Source of the DNA: Bacteroidales bacterium UBA5507
Lineage (GTDB): Bacteria > Bacteroidota > Bacteroidia > Bacteroidales > Lentimicrobiaceae
DNA length: 5,734 nucleotides
Direction of reading: 5' to 3'
NCBI GenBank assembly: GCA_002426195.1
Contig: DIOT01000055.1
Span: 1 to 5,734, forward strand
Shown here piece after piece: positions 1-5,580 of this stretch. Positions within the stretch are counted from its first letter, which is position 1. The number at the start of each line of letters is the position of its first letter. The translations under genes were made by a program, and so were the position numbers. Under the pieces are notes generated by a model, which was not told the origin of the DNA, searched no databases, and was given only the letters and a program-made list of their open reading frames with translations.

Positions 1-21
1 GTTTGAATCCTGTCGGGGTCA
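1..21 (+). tRNA. partial tRNA, 3' end only (isotype unknown)
   Basis: The first 21 bases read as the end of a tRNA: T-loop TTTGAAT (2-8), 3' strand of the T stem CCTGT (9-13), 3' acceptor strand CGGGGTC (14-20) and discriminator A (21). The intact tRNA would therefore begin GACCCCG, but that part lies outside the window. No CCA is encoded. A strong + strand terminator starts 15 bases later, as expected after a tRNA gene. One oddity is that the loop has T where the nearly invariant C56 should be (TTTGAAT instead of TTCGAAT). This could mean a degenerate copy, such as an attachment-site remnant left by an element that integrated at a tRNA 3' end. The anticodon is not visible, so no isotype is given. 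Confidence 0.5.
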
Positions 22-35
22 CAGCTTATATAGTT

Positions 36-71
36 AATCGCTTGTATAGCCAGTTTATACAAGCGATTTTT
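36..71 (+). terminator. intrinsic terminator after the tRNA end
   Basis: A perfect 13-bp inverted repeat (AATCGCTTGTATA at 36-48, TATACAAGCGATT at 56-68) encloses a 7-nt loop and runs into five T residues (67-71). The T tract lies on the + strand side, so it should stop transcription coming from the tRNA at the left edge. Read from the minus strand, the hairpin has no U tract after it, but it may still help end the leftward operon whose last gene stops at 104. Confidence 0.85.
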
Positions 72-103
72 GTTGATGTGGTACACCTATCACTGATGCT
101 GCC

Positions 104-721
104 CTACTCTCTTTCTACCAACTCTTTGAGAGATGAAAGTGAATTAATCAGGTTTTGCTGGACAATGGGATCTGTTGCCCATCGTGGAAACCTGGGCTTT
201 TGCTCCGAATAAACCGTGTAGATCACCCTGCAACTGTTGGCTGCCTGAATAATCGTCCAGCAACCACTTACATGTGAAATCCTTTCCACACCGTCTTTCT
301 TCGGAAGATAATCAGGCAGCCCGATCATCTTTATTGTCAAAGCCTTCCCTTCGTTAGTGCTGCTGCAATTATAGCTGATGATACAGTCCTGGTTACTCAG
401 AGGCCACGGAATATTGTACCTGATATATGCTTTCCAATTGTTATCCGTTCCTTTACCAAGTAAAGAAAAACACTCAACTCCTTTCATCCATTGACGTGAC
501 AATTGCTCATTTTTAAGCACTTCCTTAATCCTTTCGGGCCTCACATTTATTACCAACTCTGCTCTGAGTTCTCTTGTAGTCCTGCCATTATTTAGCTTGA
601 TTTCCCGACTTGAAAGAGAAACCTGCTTTTCCTTTTTAAGGAACTTATAATCAGAAGGAGTCCCTTCAGGATTAAACGTGGCACAAGTAATTCCTAATAA
701 TAGTATGAGTGACAAGTTCAT
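104..721 (-). CDS. START-domain lipid-binding protein, probably exported
   Basis: This 205-residue protein belongs to the START (StAR-related lipid transfer) family, which binds a lipid or sterol in a hydrophobic cavity and has no catalytic activity of its own. Visible family features are Trp78 and Trp96, the hallmark block IPWPLSNQD (104-112; most relatives have R where this has Q111), PDYLP (136-140), the VERI strand around Arg147, SGCW (152-155) and PRFPRW (176-181) before the C-terminal helix. Residues 4-15 are a short hydrophobic stretch like a signal peptide, though the n-region has no Lys or Arg. Cys13 follows a poor lipobox (GIT-C), so lipoprotein status is uncertain. It is the last gene of a three-gene minus-strand operon, 6 bp after the upstream dehydrogenase gene, and is preceded by two oxidoreductases. 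A role in holding or moving their hydrophobic substrate or product is inference. The stop codon is TAG. Confidence 0.85.
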   Translation of the reverse strand: MNLSLILLLGITCATFNPEGTPSDYKFLKKEKQVSLSSREIKLNNGRTTRELRAELVINVRPERIKEVLKNEQLSRQWMKGVECFSLLGKGTDNNWKAYIRYNIPWPLSNQDCIISYNCSSTNEGKALTIKMIGLPDYLPKKDGVERISHVSGCWTIIQAANSCRVIYTVYSEQKPRFPRWATDPIVQQNLINSLSSLKELVERE

Positions 722-727
722 AGGTTC

Positions 728-1708
728 TCAAATTTTAGATTTTAAACAATCTTTATTAAAATATTCCAAAGCATCACTAATAGCAAGAACAATCTCACGA
801 TAGTTCAGTCCAAGATCCCGTACAGATTTATTGTTGCTATAAAAGTTATTGATACACAGTATCTTCATATTAGTTATTCCAATACTGGTTTCAATGCCGG
901 TCAGCCTGACACATTCACCCAAATATCCTAAAACCAGCATAATAAACTTAGGTATTTGAATAAGCATGGTTTTCTGCTGTGCTATATTGATAACTTTCGT
1001 GAAAAACTCCCGATACGAAAGATTTTCACCGGAAATAATATATTTTTCACCACTTATACCGAGTTCTGCACATCTGATAACAGCATCTGCGACATCTTCA
1101 ACATGAACAAAGTTTTTACCACCCGGAGGAAACAAGGCAATCCTCTTTTTCCAGACCATGAGAATGATTTTCCCTGAACTTGGTTTAGAATCCCATGCAC
1201 CTATCATAAATGTTGGATTCAGGACAGTGACCTTCATGGCATTGGAAGAATTGAGAATATAGTTTTCAGCTTCAAGTTTTGATCTTGCATAAAGCGATCT
1301 GTCGAAAGGACTTAGCACAGGACTGCATTCCACACCGGGATTTTCTTTTGTACCATAGCCTGAAGTATTGGCAGAGCTAATAAAGATAAAATGCCCCACA
1401 TTACAATGAACAGAAGTATTGTAAAGAAGAATTGTGGCATTTCGGTTTACTTTGTAATATTGTGAATACTTAGCAAGACTTTGACGGGTTTCAGCAGCTG
1501 CATGAACAACAATGTCAACATTTTGCAACACTTCTGTCAGGTCGCTGAAAAGCGTTCCCTCAATCAATTCAAGATTTGGATGCTCCATTCCACGGTAAGC
1601 TGTCTTGTTCCTGACCAATCCGATGACTCTATAGCCTCCGGCAAGAAGTTTGTGAACCAGGTTGGTTCCAAGTAATCCGGTAGTACCGGTTATAAAAACT
1701 GTCTTCAT
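728..1708 (-). CDS. extended SDR, NAD(P)-dependent epimerase/dehydratase family (HpnA / dihydroflavonol-reductase / 3-beta-HSD-like)
   Basis: This 326-residue protein is an extended short-chain dehydrogenase/reductase. The N-terminal Rossmann fold starts at once with ITGTTGLLG (TGxxGxxG at 7-14). HAAA (69-72) takes the place of the classical NNAG motif, and the active site is Ser111/Ser112 with Tyr140-x3-Lys144 (YARSK). NPTFMIG (164-170), GKNFVHVEDVADA (197-209) and GEKYIISGENLSYREF (220-235) follow the pattern of HpnA-like and 3-beta-HSD/DFR-like enzymes, which oxidise or reduce hydroxyl/keto groups on hydrophobic compounds. The C-terminal part contains an apolar segment (about 253-265) that could touch the membrane. 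The start overlaps the stop of the upstream SDR as ATGA (1705-1708), implying translational coupling. It is not called hpnA because no hopanoid genes are present and the substrate cannot be deduced. A sugar-nucleotide epimerase is a less likely alternative. Confidence 0.85.
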   Translation of the reverse strand: MKTVFITGTTGLLGTNLVHKLLAGGYRVIGLVRNKTAYRGMEHPNLELIEGTLFSDLTEVLQNVDIVVHAAAETRQSLAKYSQYYKVNRNATILLYNTSVHCNVGHFIFISSANTSGYGTKENPGVECSPVLSPFDRSLYARSKLEAENYILNSSNAMKVTVLNPTFMIGAWDSKPSSGKIILMVWKKRIALFPPGGKNFVHVEDVADAVIRCAELGISGEKYIISGENLSYREFFTKVINIAQQKTMLIQIPKFIMLVLGYLGECVRLTGIETSIGITNMKILCINNFYSNNKSVRDLGLNYREIVLAISDALEYFNKDCLKSKI

Positions 1709-2493
1709 ACATTTAGCTCCCTTCTTACAACATTGGTCATAAGCGGCATTTTAATCCAAATCGGAAGCAGCGACATTAAGAGCCAGCTATAGGGATTGAC
1801 CATGATGACCGTATCCTTTTTAAAAAGACCGTTAATGCATTTTCTGGCCACTTTAACCGGATCCAGTAAAGTAATCCTGCCCAACAGGCCCTGCTTCTCT
1901 ATCCGTGAAGTAATTTCTGTACTCGTTTTCATGGCTCCCGGATTTACTACGCTTACAAAAACTCCTGTACCTTTTAGCTCTTCATACAGCCCTCTTGAAA
2001 AAGAATGAAGGAATGATTTTGAAGCGGGATAGACCGTTTTATATCCTATAGGTGTAAAAGCTGCCATACTCGATACATTCAGCACATAGGAATCATGCTG
2101 TTTAAGAAGATTAGGCAATAACTGGTGAGTAAGTAATGAAGTGGCGACAATATTGAGTTGAAGTATTGTATTGATATATTCGCTACTGGCATCCGTAAAG
2201 CGCCTGGAACCACCCAGGCCCGCATTATTAATCAGCATGAAAACGTCATACGACTCATTCACACGTCCGGCCAACTCAAGTACATTCTCGTTGACCGAGA
2301 GATCAGTTTCAAAAAAGATTACTTTAACATGATATCTTTCTATGATATCCTGTGCTGTTTCGTGGAGGCCTTCTCCGGGCAGGCTTGTCAGAATCAGGTT
2401 AATCCCTCTGCGGGCCAATTCATGAGCGAATGCATTACCCAAGCCATGGCTTGCTCCTGTAACAAGTGCAAATTTAGTTGTTGATGATTTCAT
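1705..2493 (-). CDS. classical short-chain dehydrogenase/reductase (SDR)
   Basis: This 262-residue protein is a typical single-domain classical SDR that oxidises or reduces an alcohol/ketone with NAD(P)(H). Visible motifs are the cofactor loop TGASHGLG (12-19, TGxxxGxG), Asp64 in the adenine-binding TDL, NNAG (89-92), Asn114, the catalytic Ser142 in NVSSMAAF, Tyr155-x3-Lys159 (YPASK) and NPG (184-186). The C-terminal 30 residues are unusually apolar (about 235-252, with YSWLLMSLLPIWIKMPLM), as in membrane-associated SDRs acting on lipids or steroids. This supports a hydrophobic substrate but does not prove it. It is the first gene of the minus-strand operon and shares a 4-base ATGA overlap with the extended SDR gene. 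The ATG at 2491-2493 puts the Rossmann motif at the usual distance from the N terminus. Confidence 0.9.
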   Translation of the reverse strand: MKSSTTKFALVTGASHGLGNAFAHELARRGINLILTSLPGEGLHETAQDIIERYHVKVIFFETDLSVNENVLELAGRVNESYDVFMLINNAGLGGSRRFTDASSEYINTILQLNIVATSLLTHQLLPNLLKQHDSYVLNVSSMAAFTPIGYKTVYPASKSFLHSFSRGLYEELKGTGVFVSVVNPGAMKTSTEITSRIEKQGLLGRITLLDPVKVARKCINGLFKKDTVIMVNPYSWLLMSLLPIWIKMPLMTNVVRRELNV

Positions 2494-2632
2494 CGATTAT
2501 CAATTTTGATCAGCTGCAATATTAAGCTGCCAAAACGGGTTTCATGTCCGGGATTATAAATCGGGACCAGATTAAGATTCAAATAGCAAACCTCGGATAA
2601 TCAAGCTATTTGTTATAGTCAAAAGTTTGAGA
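2494..2632 (-). promoter_or_regulatory. 139-bp gap with dyad symmetries upstream of the SDR operon
   Basis: This gap separates the AraC-type regulator gene from the operon and is the likely place for the operon promoter. It holds a perfect 8-bp inverted repeat, CAAATAGC (2580-2587) with GCTATTTG (2605-2612), separated by 17 bp. It also holds an interrupted dyad at 2546-2567: GTCC/GGAC outside, GATT/AATC inside, with a GG/G mismatch. Neither is followed by a T tract on the minus strand, so these look more like protein-binding sites than a terminator. I could not place a convincing -33/-7 promoter pair. Binding by the neighbouring AraC-type protein is a guess from adjacency. Confidence 0.35.
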
Positions 2633-3745
2633 TTATAAAGTCGAACCTCTTTTTTTGAACTCGGTTGGAGTTAATCCGGTAATATTCTTAAAAGTGTTGT
2701 TAAAAGAAGTCTTTGAATTGAAACCCGATTCATAGGCGATACCCAGAATTGAGTACTGCTCCATTTTGGGGTTAAGAAGTAATACTTTCGCTTCTTCAAC
2801 CCTGTAACCACTTATAAAGTTGAAAAAATTCCTGTTAAAACCACTATTGATAATATATGAGAGCTTATGCGGAGTGGTCCCGAACATATCAGCAAGCTTA
2901 ACGAGATTTAGTTCAGGATCAGTATAAGGTTTCTCTTTAAGCATGAATTTGTGAAGCCGACTCTTTTGAATTACAATCTCTTCATCTGATACGATCTTCC
3001 TTTTGGTTTCTTCAAAATCCCCCTGTTCCTGTATTGCCAGGATTTCACTCCTGTTTGCTTCGCTGAAAGGGAAAATTTCCTTTTGTCTCAGCGAATAATA
3101 CGCAACAAAATAGATAATGAGTAACTGTATTGATGACATAAACACATTAAGTGACTTCTGGTAAAAGAGAACATTGTATAAAATAACAGCGAGTATCAAA
3201 ATACAAACCCCGATGATCAATCTTTCAAGCCAGAAGAGATCTATTTCATGAATATTGGAAGAATACAATAACACCCTTTTCTGGTGAACCCTTATTTTAT
3301 ACCATGACAGAAGACTGTAAAACAACGTTTGCCCAAGCAATAAGGAAATGAGTGCATCATTCAGCCAATCGAAGGAAGATTCATGGAAATAGAAAAAACA
3401 AAGACCTGTAAGAAAGATTAATGGAAGCAGTAAGTGGGGCAGAATTATTTTACTGAATATCACAGTAGGATTTGAGTAAAAAACTATGCTAAAATAGAAG
3501 AACATAGGAGCAAAGTACTGAACAAACCGCAGTAACATTTGCCACACACCTTCAGGCTCAACAGAATAGAGTAGAAAAAAAATTTCATCAAAGAAAAAGG
3601 AAGACCAGAGCAAGAGGAACATTCCAAAATATCTGTTGGCGATACGATTTACTTTTAACGGATTGGTAAAATTGAGCATTGCCAAAAGAATCAATGAACC
3701 AAAATCCAAGACTACGAACAATGCAGTCAATTTCACATCAAACAT
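2633..3745 (-). CDS. membrane-bound AraC-family transcriptional regulator (7TM + HTH)
   Basis: This 370-residue regulator has two parts. Residues 1-220 form about seven hydrophobic segments (roughly 5-25, 38-60, 72-91, 97-119, 128-148, 174-194 and 201-218), giving a multi-pass inner-membrane domain. After a charged linker (about 221-262) comes an AraC/XylS double helix-turn-helix. The first HTH is LNLVKLADMFGTTPHKLSYIIN (about 279-300), then FNFISGYRVEEAKVLL, and the second HTH lies in YSILGIAYESGFNSKTSFNNTFKNITGLTPTEFKK (331-365), with the family-typical GF-S-FN-FK-TG-TP signature. This architecture is common in Bacteroidetes, where the membrane part is thought to sense a signal, often hydrophobic or envelope-related. 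The gene lies upstream of, and in the same direction as, the SDR/SDR/START operon, so it may control that operon, but the 139-bp gap allows an independent role. The start is the ATG at 3743-3745, which leaves a complete first membrane helix. Confidence 0.9.
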   Translation of the reverse strand: MFDVKLTALFVVLDFGSLILLAMLNFTNPLKVNRIANRYFGMFLLLWSSFFFDEIFFLLYSVEPEGVWQMLLRFVQYFAPMFFYFSIVFYSNPTVIFSKIILPHLLLPLIFLTGLCFFYFHESSFDWLNDALISLLLGQTLFYSLLSWYKIRVHQKRVLLYSSNIHEIDLFWLERLIIGVCILILAVILYNVLFYQKSLNVFMSSIQLLIIYFVAYYSLRQKEIFPFSEANRSEILAIQEQGDFEETKRKIVSDEEIVIQKSRLHKFMLKEKPYTDPELNLVKLADMFGTTPHKLSYIINSGFNRNFFNFISGYRVEEAKVLLLNPKMEQYSILGIAYESGFNSKTSFNNTFKNITGLTPTEFKKRGSTL

Positions 3746-3832
3746 TTTGTCCTGTGTTTAGTATTGTCAAAGTAAGTTTAATAACGTTAGCTGATTGTAG
3801 ATTATTTTTCCTCTCCGATCATGGGCGGGATA

Positions 3833-3847
3833 CTTGAAAATTTCAAG
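3833..3847. promoter_or_regulatory. 15-bp palindrome, candidate operator
   Basis: CTTGAAA (3833-3839) and TTTCAAG (3841-3847) form a perfect 7-bp inverted repeat around one base. It lies in the 267-bp divergent intergenic region, 88 bp upstream of the AraC-type gene and 165 bp upstream of the HTH gene. Its size and symmetry suit a dimeric DNA-binding protein. Which of the two flanking regulators would bind cannot be told from sequence. Confidence 0.4.
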
Positions 3848-3850
3848 CGA

Positions 3851-3904
3851 TGAGTAATTATAATACTCAATTTATGCATAAAAACAGCCGTTTGTGCATA
3901 AAAT
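3851..3904. promoter_or_regulatory. small dyad plus 20-bp-spaced direct repeat
   Basis: A dyad TGAGTA (3851-3856) / TACTCA (3864-3869) with a 7-nt AT loop is followed by two near-identical 15-mers. One starts at 3871 (TTTATGCATAAAAAC) and one at 3891 (TTTGTGCATAAAATC); they match at 13 of 15 positions. The 20-bp spacing, close to two helical turns, puts both copies on the same face of the DNA, as expected for tandem binding sites. Likely a regulatory site for one or both divergent genes; the binding protein is unknown. Confidence 0.4.
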
Positions 3905-3981
3905 CAAAAATTGTCCCTTTTGTAACTTGCAGATACACACATATTTATGTTTTTTTTCTTTTTAGTAAAATTTTCTTAATA

Positions 3982-3989
3982 TAATTTTG
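3982..3989 (+). promoter_or_regulatory. candidate Bacteroidetes -7 promoter element for the HTH/replication genes
   Basis: TAATTTTG matches the Bacteroidetes sigma-ABfr -7 consensus TAnnTTTG exactly and sits 23 bp upstream of the ATG at 4013, a suitable distance for a short leader. The -33 TTTG is not recognisable; the expected position is a T-rich run (about 3951-3963). The call therefore rests on the -7 match and its location only. Confidence 0.35.
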
Positions 3990-4012
3990 ATGCGCAAACA
4001 ATATTGATTTAT

Positions 4013-4306
4013 ATGGAATCAGAGGAATCAGGTGTTTTTAGTGAAGAGTCTACTAACCTAATGGTAGTTGTTATGGATTTGCGCAATTCTATCAATGAAT
4101 TTCGTGACTCTGTTATTGTTTACGTTAAGGACAAGGAACAACAACGGATAGATTCGACATGGCTTTCAACTGAAGAGGCTATAGAATTTCTACAAGTCTC
4201 CCAGAAGACATTATACAGGTACCGTATCCAAAATATTATTGAACATAAAAAGGTTGGGAAAAACTGGTACTATAGGTTTATCGGAAAAACAGGAATGCAC
4301 TTTTAA
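4013..4306 (+). CDS. small excisionase-like helix-turn-helix DNA-binding protein
   Basis: This 97-residue protein has an HTH_17 / MerR-excisionase-like domain at about 49-90. TWLSTEEAIEFLQVSQKTLYRYRIQ supplies the two recognition helices and HKKVGKNWYYRF the wing. The N-terminal 45 residues look mainly helical and charged and may mediate dimerisation. Such roughly 100-residue proteins are very common at the head of Bacteroidetes plasmid, transposon and ICE modules, where they act as regulators or recombination directionality factors. Here it lies just 10 bp upstream of a replication-initiator gene, so a regulator or partner of replication is more likely than a true excisionase, and no integrase is in view. 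I chose ATG 4013 over an in-frame TTG at 4004, because it fits the candidate promoter spacing and the extra three residues add nothing to the fold. Confidence 0.8.
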   Translation: MESEESGVFSEESTNLMVVVMDLRNSINEFRDSVIVYVKDKEQQRIDSTWLSTEEAIEFLQVSQKTLYRYRIQNIIEHKKVGKNWYYRFIGKTGMHF

Positions 4307-4316
4307 ATAACTAACT

Positions 4317-5423
4317 ATGAACTATATAAGAGAAATCAAAAGTTTTAATTTGTGGCTCGACTGCAATCAGGTACCCAAAAATGCAATTGCACTGTGGTAT
4401 GCTTTAATGGCTATCAATAACTTCGCAGGCTGGAAGAAGGAGTTCACTGTTTCAATGTACACACTGGCAGTGAGAACGGGATTCAGTCCACGTGAATTAT
4501 ATCACGCACGAGTTATTCTACAAGAATTAGGCAGGATTAATTATACCGAAAGAGGTGGAAGAGATAGCGCAATATATAGCATGACAAGTTTCGAAGAGGA
4601 AGACGCAGAATCAAACTATGGGCGATTTGGCAATAATCCAAACACAGTGAATGACACAAGTGATCTAAATTCAGAATGTTTGCATCTTGAAGAAAAAAAT
4701 GATTCGGGAAATTCAGATTGTCACACAAATAGTCACACAAATAGTCACACGAAGTGTCAATCAAATGACAACATTAATAAACAATACAAAACAATACAAA
4801 ACAGAAACAAAACTTCTTTAAGAAATGATGATAAATCATCATTCGTCATCAAAACTTTTGATGACGGGAGCCAGCCAATTAAAATTCCTGAAAAAAAGAA
4901 TTTAATTTTTGAAATTTCCCCAACGCAAAATCCTGAAATCAATCAAATAAACAAAAATCAGGACGAATACTTAGCTAGGGGGGCGGCTGAACGAAATGCC
5001 GGCAGATTGTTGGCGAAGTCCCTGAAGGAGCTTTGCAAGCGATTCATTGAAGAGTACAACCGAAAGTGTATCAGAATGCCGCAAGTCACTGTGCTGACTG
5101 ACTTTAGGAAAAAGCACATTATGAATCGTTACAAGGATTTTGGTGAGGATGGATTCCTCAAGATGCTTGTAAAGGCTTCATCTTCAGACTTTCTGAATGG
5201 TCAGTCGGAAAGCGGATGGAAAGCCAATTTTGACTGGTTGATTCGGCCTACGAACTTCATAAAAGTGATTGAAGGCAATTACGACAATGAGAAGCAGTCG
5301 TCATATTCTCGCCACAAGGCAAGCATGAGCAGACCATCGCATTTCACTCTGATAAAGGAGGCATACGAAGATGTTCTGGAGATGAATGACATCAAAATTG
5401 ACTTTAATCCCATTGGAATATAA
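4317..5423 (+). CDS. DnaD-like / phage replisome-organizer-type replication initiator
   Basis: This 368-residue protein has the two-domain layout of phage and mobile-element initiators. Residues about 10-92 (NLWLDCNQVPKNAIALWYALMAINN, FTVSMYTLAVRTGFSPRELYHARVILQELGRINYTERGGRDSAIYSM) form a winged-helix domain of the kind that binds the origin. Residues about 93-234 are a low-complexity, Asn/Ser/Asp-rich linker containing the repeat HTNS-HTNS-HTKC (136-147). Residues 247-323 (YNRKC, LTDFRKKHI, SSDFLNG, WKANFDWLIRPTNFIKVIEGNYD) match the C-terminal block of phage replisome organizers, which in relatives recruits the helicase or its loader. In lambda O the origin lies within the gene for such a protein, and this linker region shows the same kind of DNA structure. 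It is probably co-transcribed with the HTH gene 10 bp upstream. Which element it serves (prophage, plasmid or ICE) cannot be decided here. Family recognition is good; the exact function is inferred. Confidence 0.8.
   Translation: MNYIREIKSFNLWLDCNQVPKNAIALWYALMAINNFAGWKKEFTVSMYTLAVRTGFSPRELYHARVILQELGRINYTERGGRDSAIYSMTSFEEEDAESNYGRFGNNPNTVNDTSDLNSECLHLEEKNDSGNSDCHTNSHTNSHTKCQSNDNINKQYKTIQNRNKTSLRNDDKSSFVIKTFDDGSQPIKIPEKKNLIFEISPTQNPEINQINKNQDEYLARGAAERNAGRLLAKSLKELCKRFIEEYNRKCIRMPQVTVLTDFRKKHIMNRYKDFGEDGFLKMLVKASSSDFLNGQSESGWKANFDWLIRPTNFIKVIEGNYDNEKQSSYSRHKASMSRPSHFTLIKEAYEDVLEMNDIKIDFNPIGI
4721..4756 (+). repeat. three 12-bp direct repeats inside the initiator gene (candidate iterons)
   Basis: TCACACAAATAG occurs perfectly at 4721-4732 and 4733-4744, and in degenerate form (TCACACGAAGTG) at 4745-4756. 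The first two copies are identical even at synonymous positions. They encode His-Thr-Asn-Ser units in the linker of the initiator. The third copy contains a mini-dyad ACAC-GAA-GTGT. Tandem sites next to an A-rich tract in the middle of an initiator gene resemble the iterons of the lambda origin. Confidence 0.7.
4761..4820 (+). other. A-rich tract with 10-bp tandem repeat (candidate DNA-unwinding element)
   Basis: These 60 bases contain 13 G/C (about 22%), far below the flanking sequence, and the top strand is dominated by A. Within it ACAATACAAA is perfectly duplicated (4781-4790, 4791-4800). It lies between the 12-bp repeats and the palindromes, where an easily melted segment would be expected in an intragenic origin. 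The low GC also reflects Asn/Lys codons in the linker, so composition alone is weak evidence. Confidence 0.45.
4824..4866. repeat. two abutting perfect palindromes in the initiator gene
   Basis: AATGATGAT (4824-4832) and ATCATCATT (4835-4843) form a 9-bp inverted repeat around AA. Immediately next to it, CGTCATCAAAA (4844-4854) and TTTTGATGACG (4856-4866) form an 11-bp inverted repeat around one C. Both share the half-site TGATGA/TCATCA. Perfect dyads totalling 43 bp are unlikely to result from coding constraint alone. With the repeats and A-rich tract just upstream, they complete a candidate origin. Confidence 0.7.
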
Positions 5424-5457
5424 AAAGTACAGAATCAAGACAATTATCATCCAAGTC

Positions 5458-5490
5458 AAAGAGGATATAAAGTAATGCTAAAGAGGATAT
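5458..5490 (+). repeat. 22-bp-spaced direct repeats downstream of the initiator gene
   Basis: AAAGAGGATAT occurs at 5458-5468 and 5480-5490, an exact 11-bp match with a 22-bp period (about two helical turns). The two copies are followed by different tails, AAAGT and TAAT. Each tail reappears in inverted orientation at 5588-5607, showing that these are parts of a larger symmetrical arrangement rather than a chance duplication. Confidence 0.6.
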
Positions 5491-5517
5491 TAATCTACCA
5501 TTGAGAAGGTCTTGACA

Positions 5518-5533
5518 GGGGGCCAGGAGGGGG
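5518..5533 (+). other. G-rich segment in the structured locus
   Basis: GGGGG (5518-5522) and GGGGG (5529-5533) flank CCAGGA in an otherwise AT-rich neighbourhood. Either G run could pair with CCCCC (5581-5585). A two-tier G-quadruplex is conceivable on the + strand, but with only two long G runs it would be weak. Confidence 0.4.
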
Positions 5534-5558
5534 TTAGAATACTTCCGCAGCGGCGAAA

Positions 5559-5580
5559 CTCCTTCTCAACTCCTTCTCAA
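5559..5580. repeat. two tandem 11-bp repeats
   Basis: CTCCTTCTCAA is perfectly repeated head to tail at 5559-5569 and 5570-5580. The period is one DNA helical turn. The complement of the CCTTCTCAA part is present once at 5501-5509. Likely protein-binding sites, or alternative pairing partners for the single upstream copy. Confidence 0.6.

Noticed and set aside
3..212. + strand reading frame of 69 codons at the left edge
   Set aside because: It crosses the tRNA end and the terminator hairpin and then runs antisense through the START gene; its product has no recognisable features.
2158..2484. + strand reading frame of 108 codons opposite the SDR gene
   Set aside because: It lies wholly antisense to a clear SDR with all catalytic motifs; its product shows no family resemblance. 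The same applies to the antisense frames at 956-1177, 1481-1675, 1796-2008, 4537-4764 and 4757-4942.
2580..2612. Terminator for the AraC-type gene
   Set aside because: The inverted repeat has a 17-nt loop and no T tract on the minus strand, so it is not a canonical intrinsic terminator.
4004..4012. Upstream TTG start for the small HTH gene
   Set aside because: It would add only three residues; the ATG at 4013 is the better start and suits the candidate promoter spacing.
4721..4756. CRISPR array
   Set aside because: The repeats are only 12 bp, have no spacers and lie in frame within a gene.
5518..5533. Strong G-quadruplex
   Set aside because: There are only two runs of three or more G, so a stable three-tier quadruplex is not possible within the segment.
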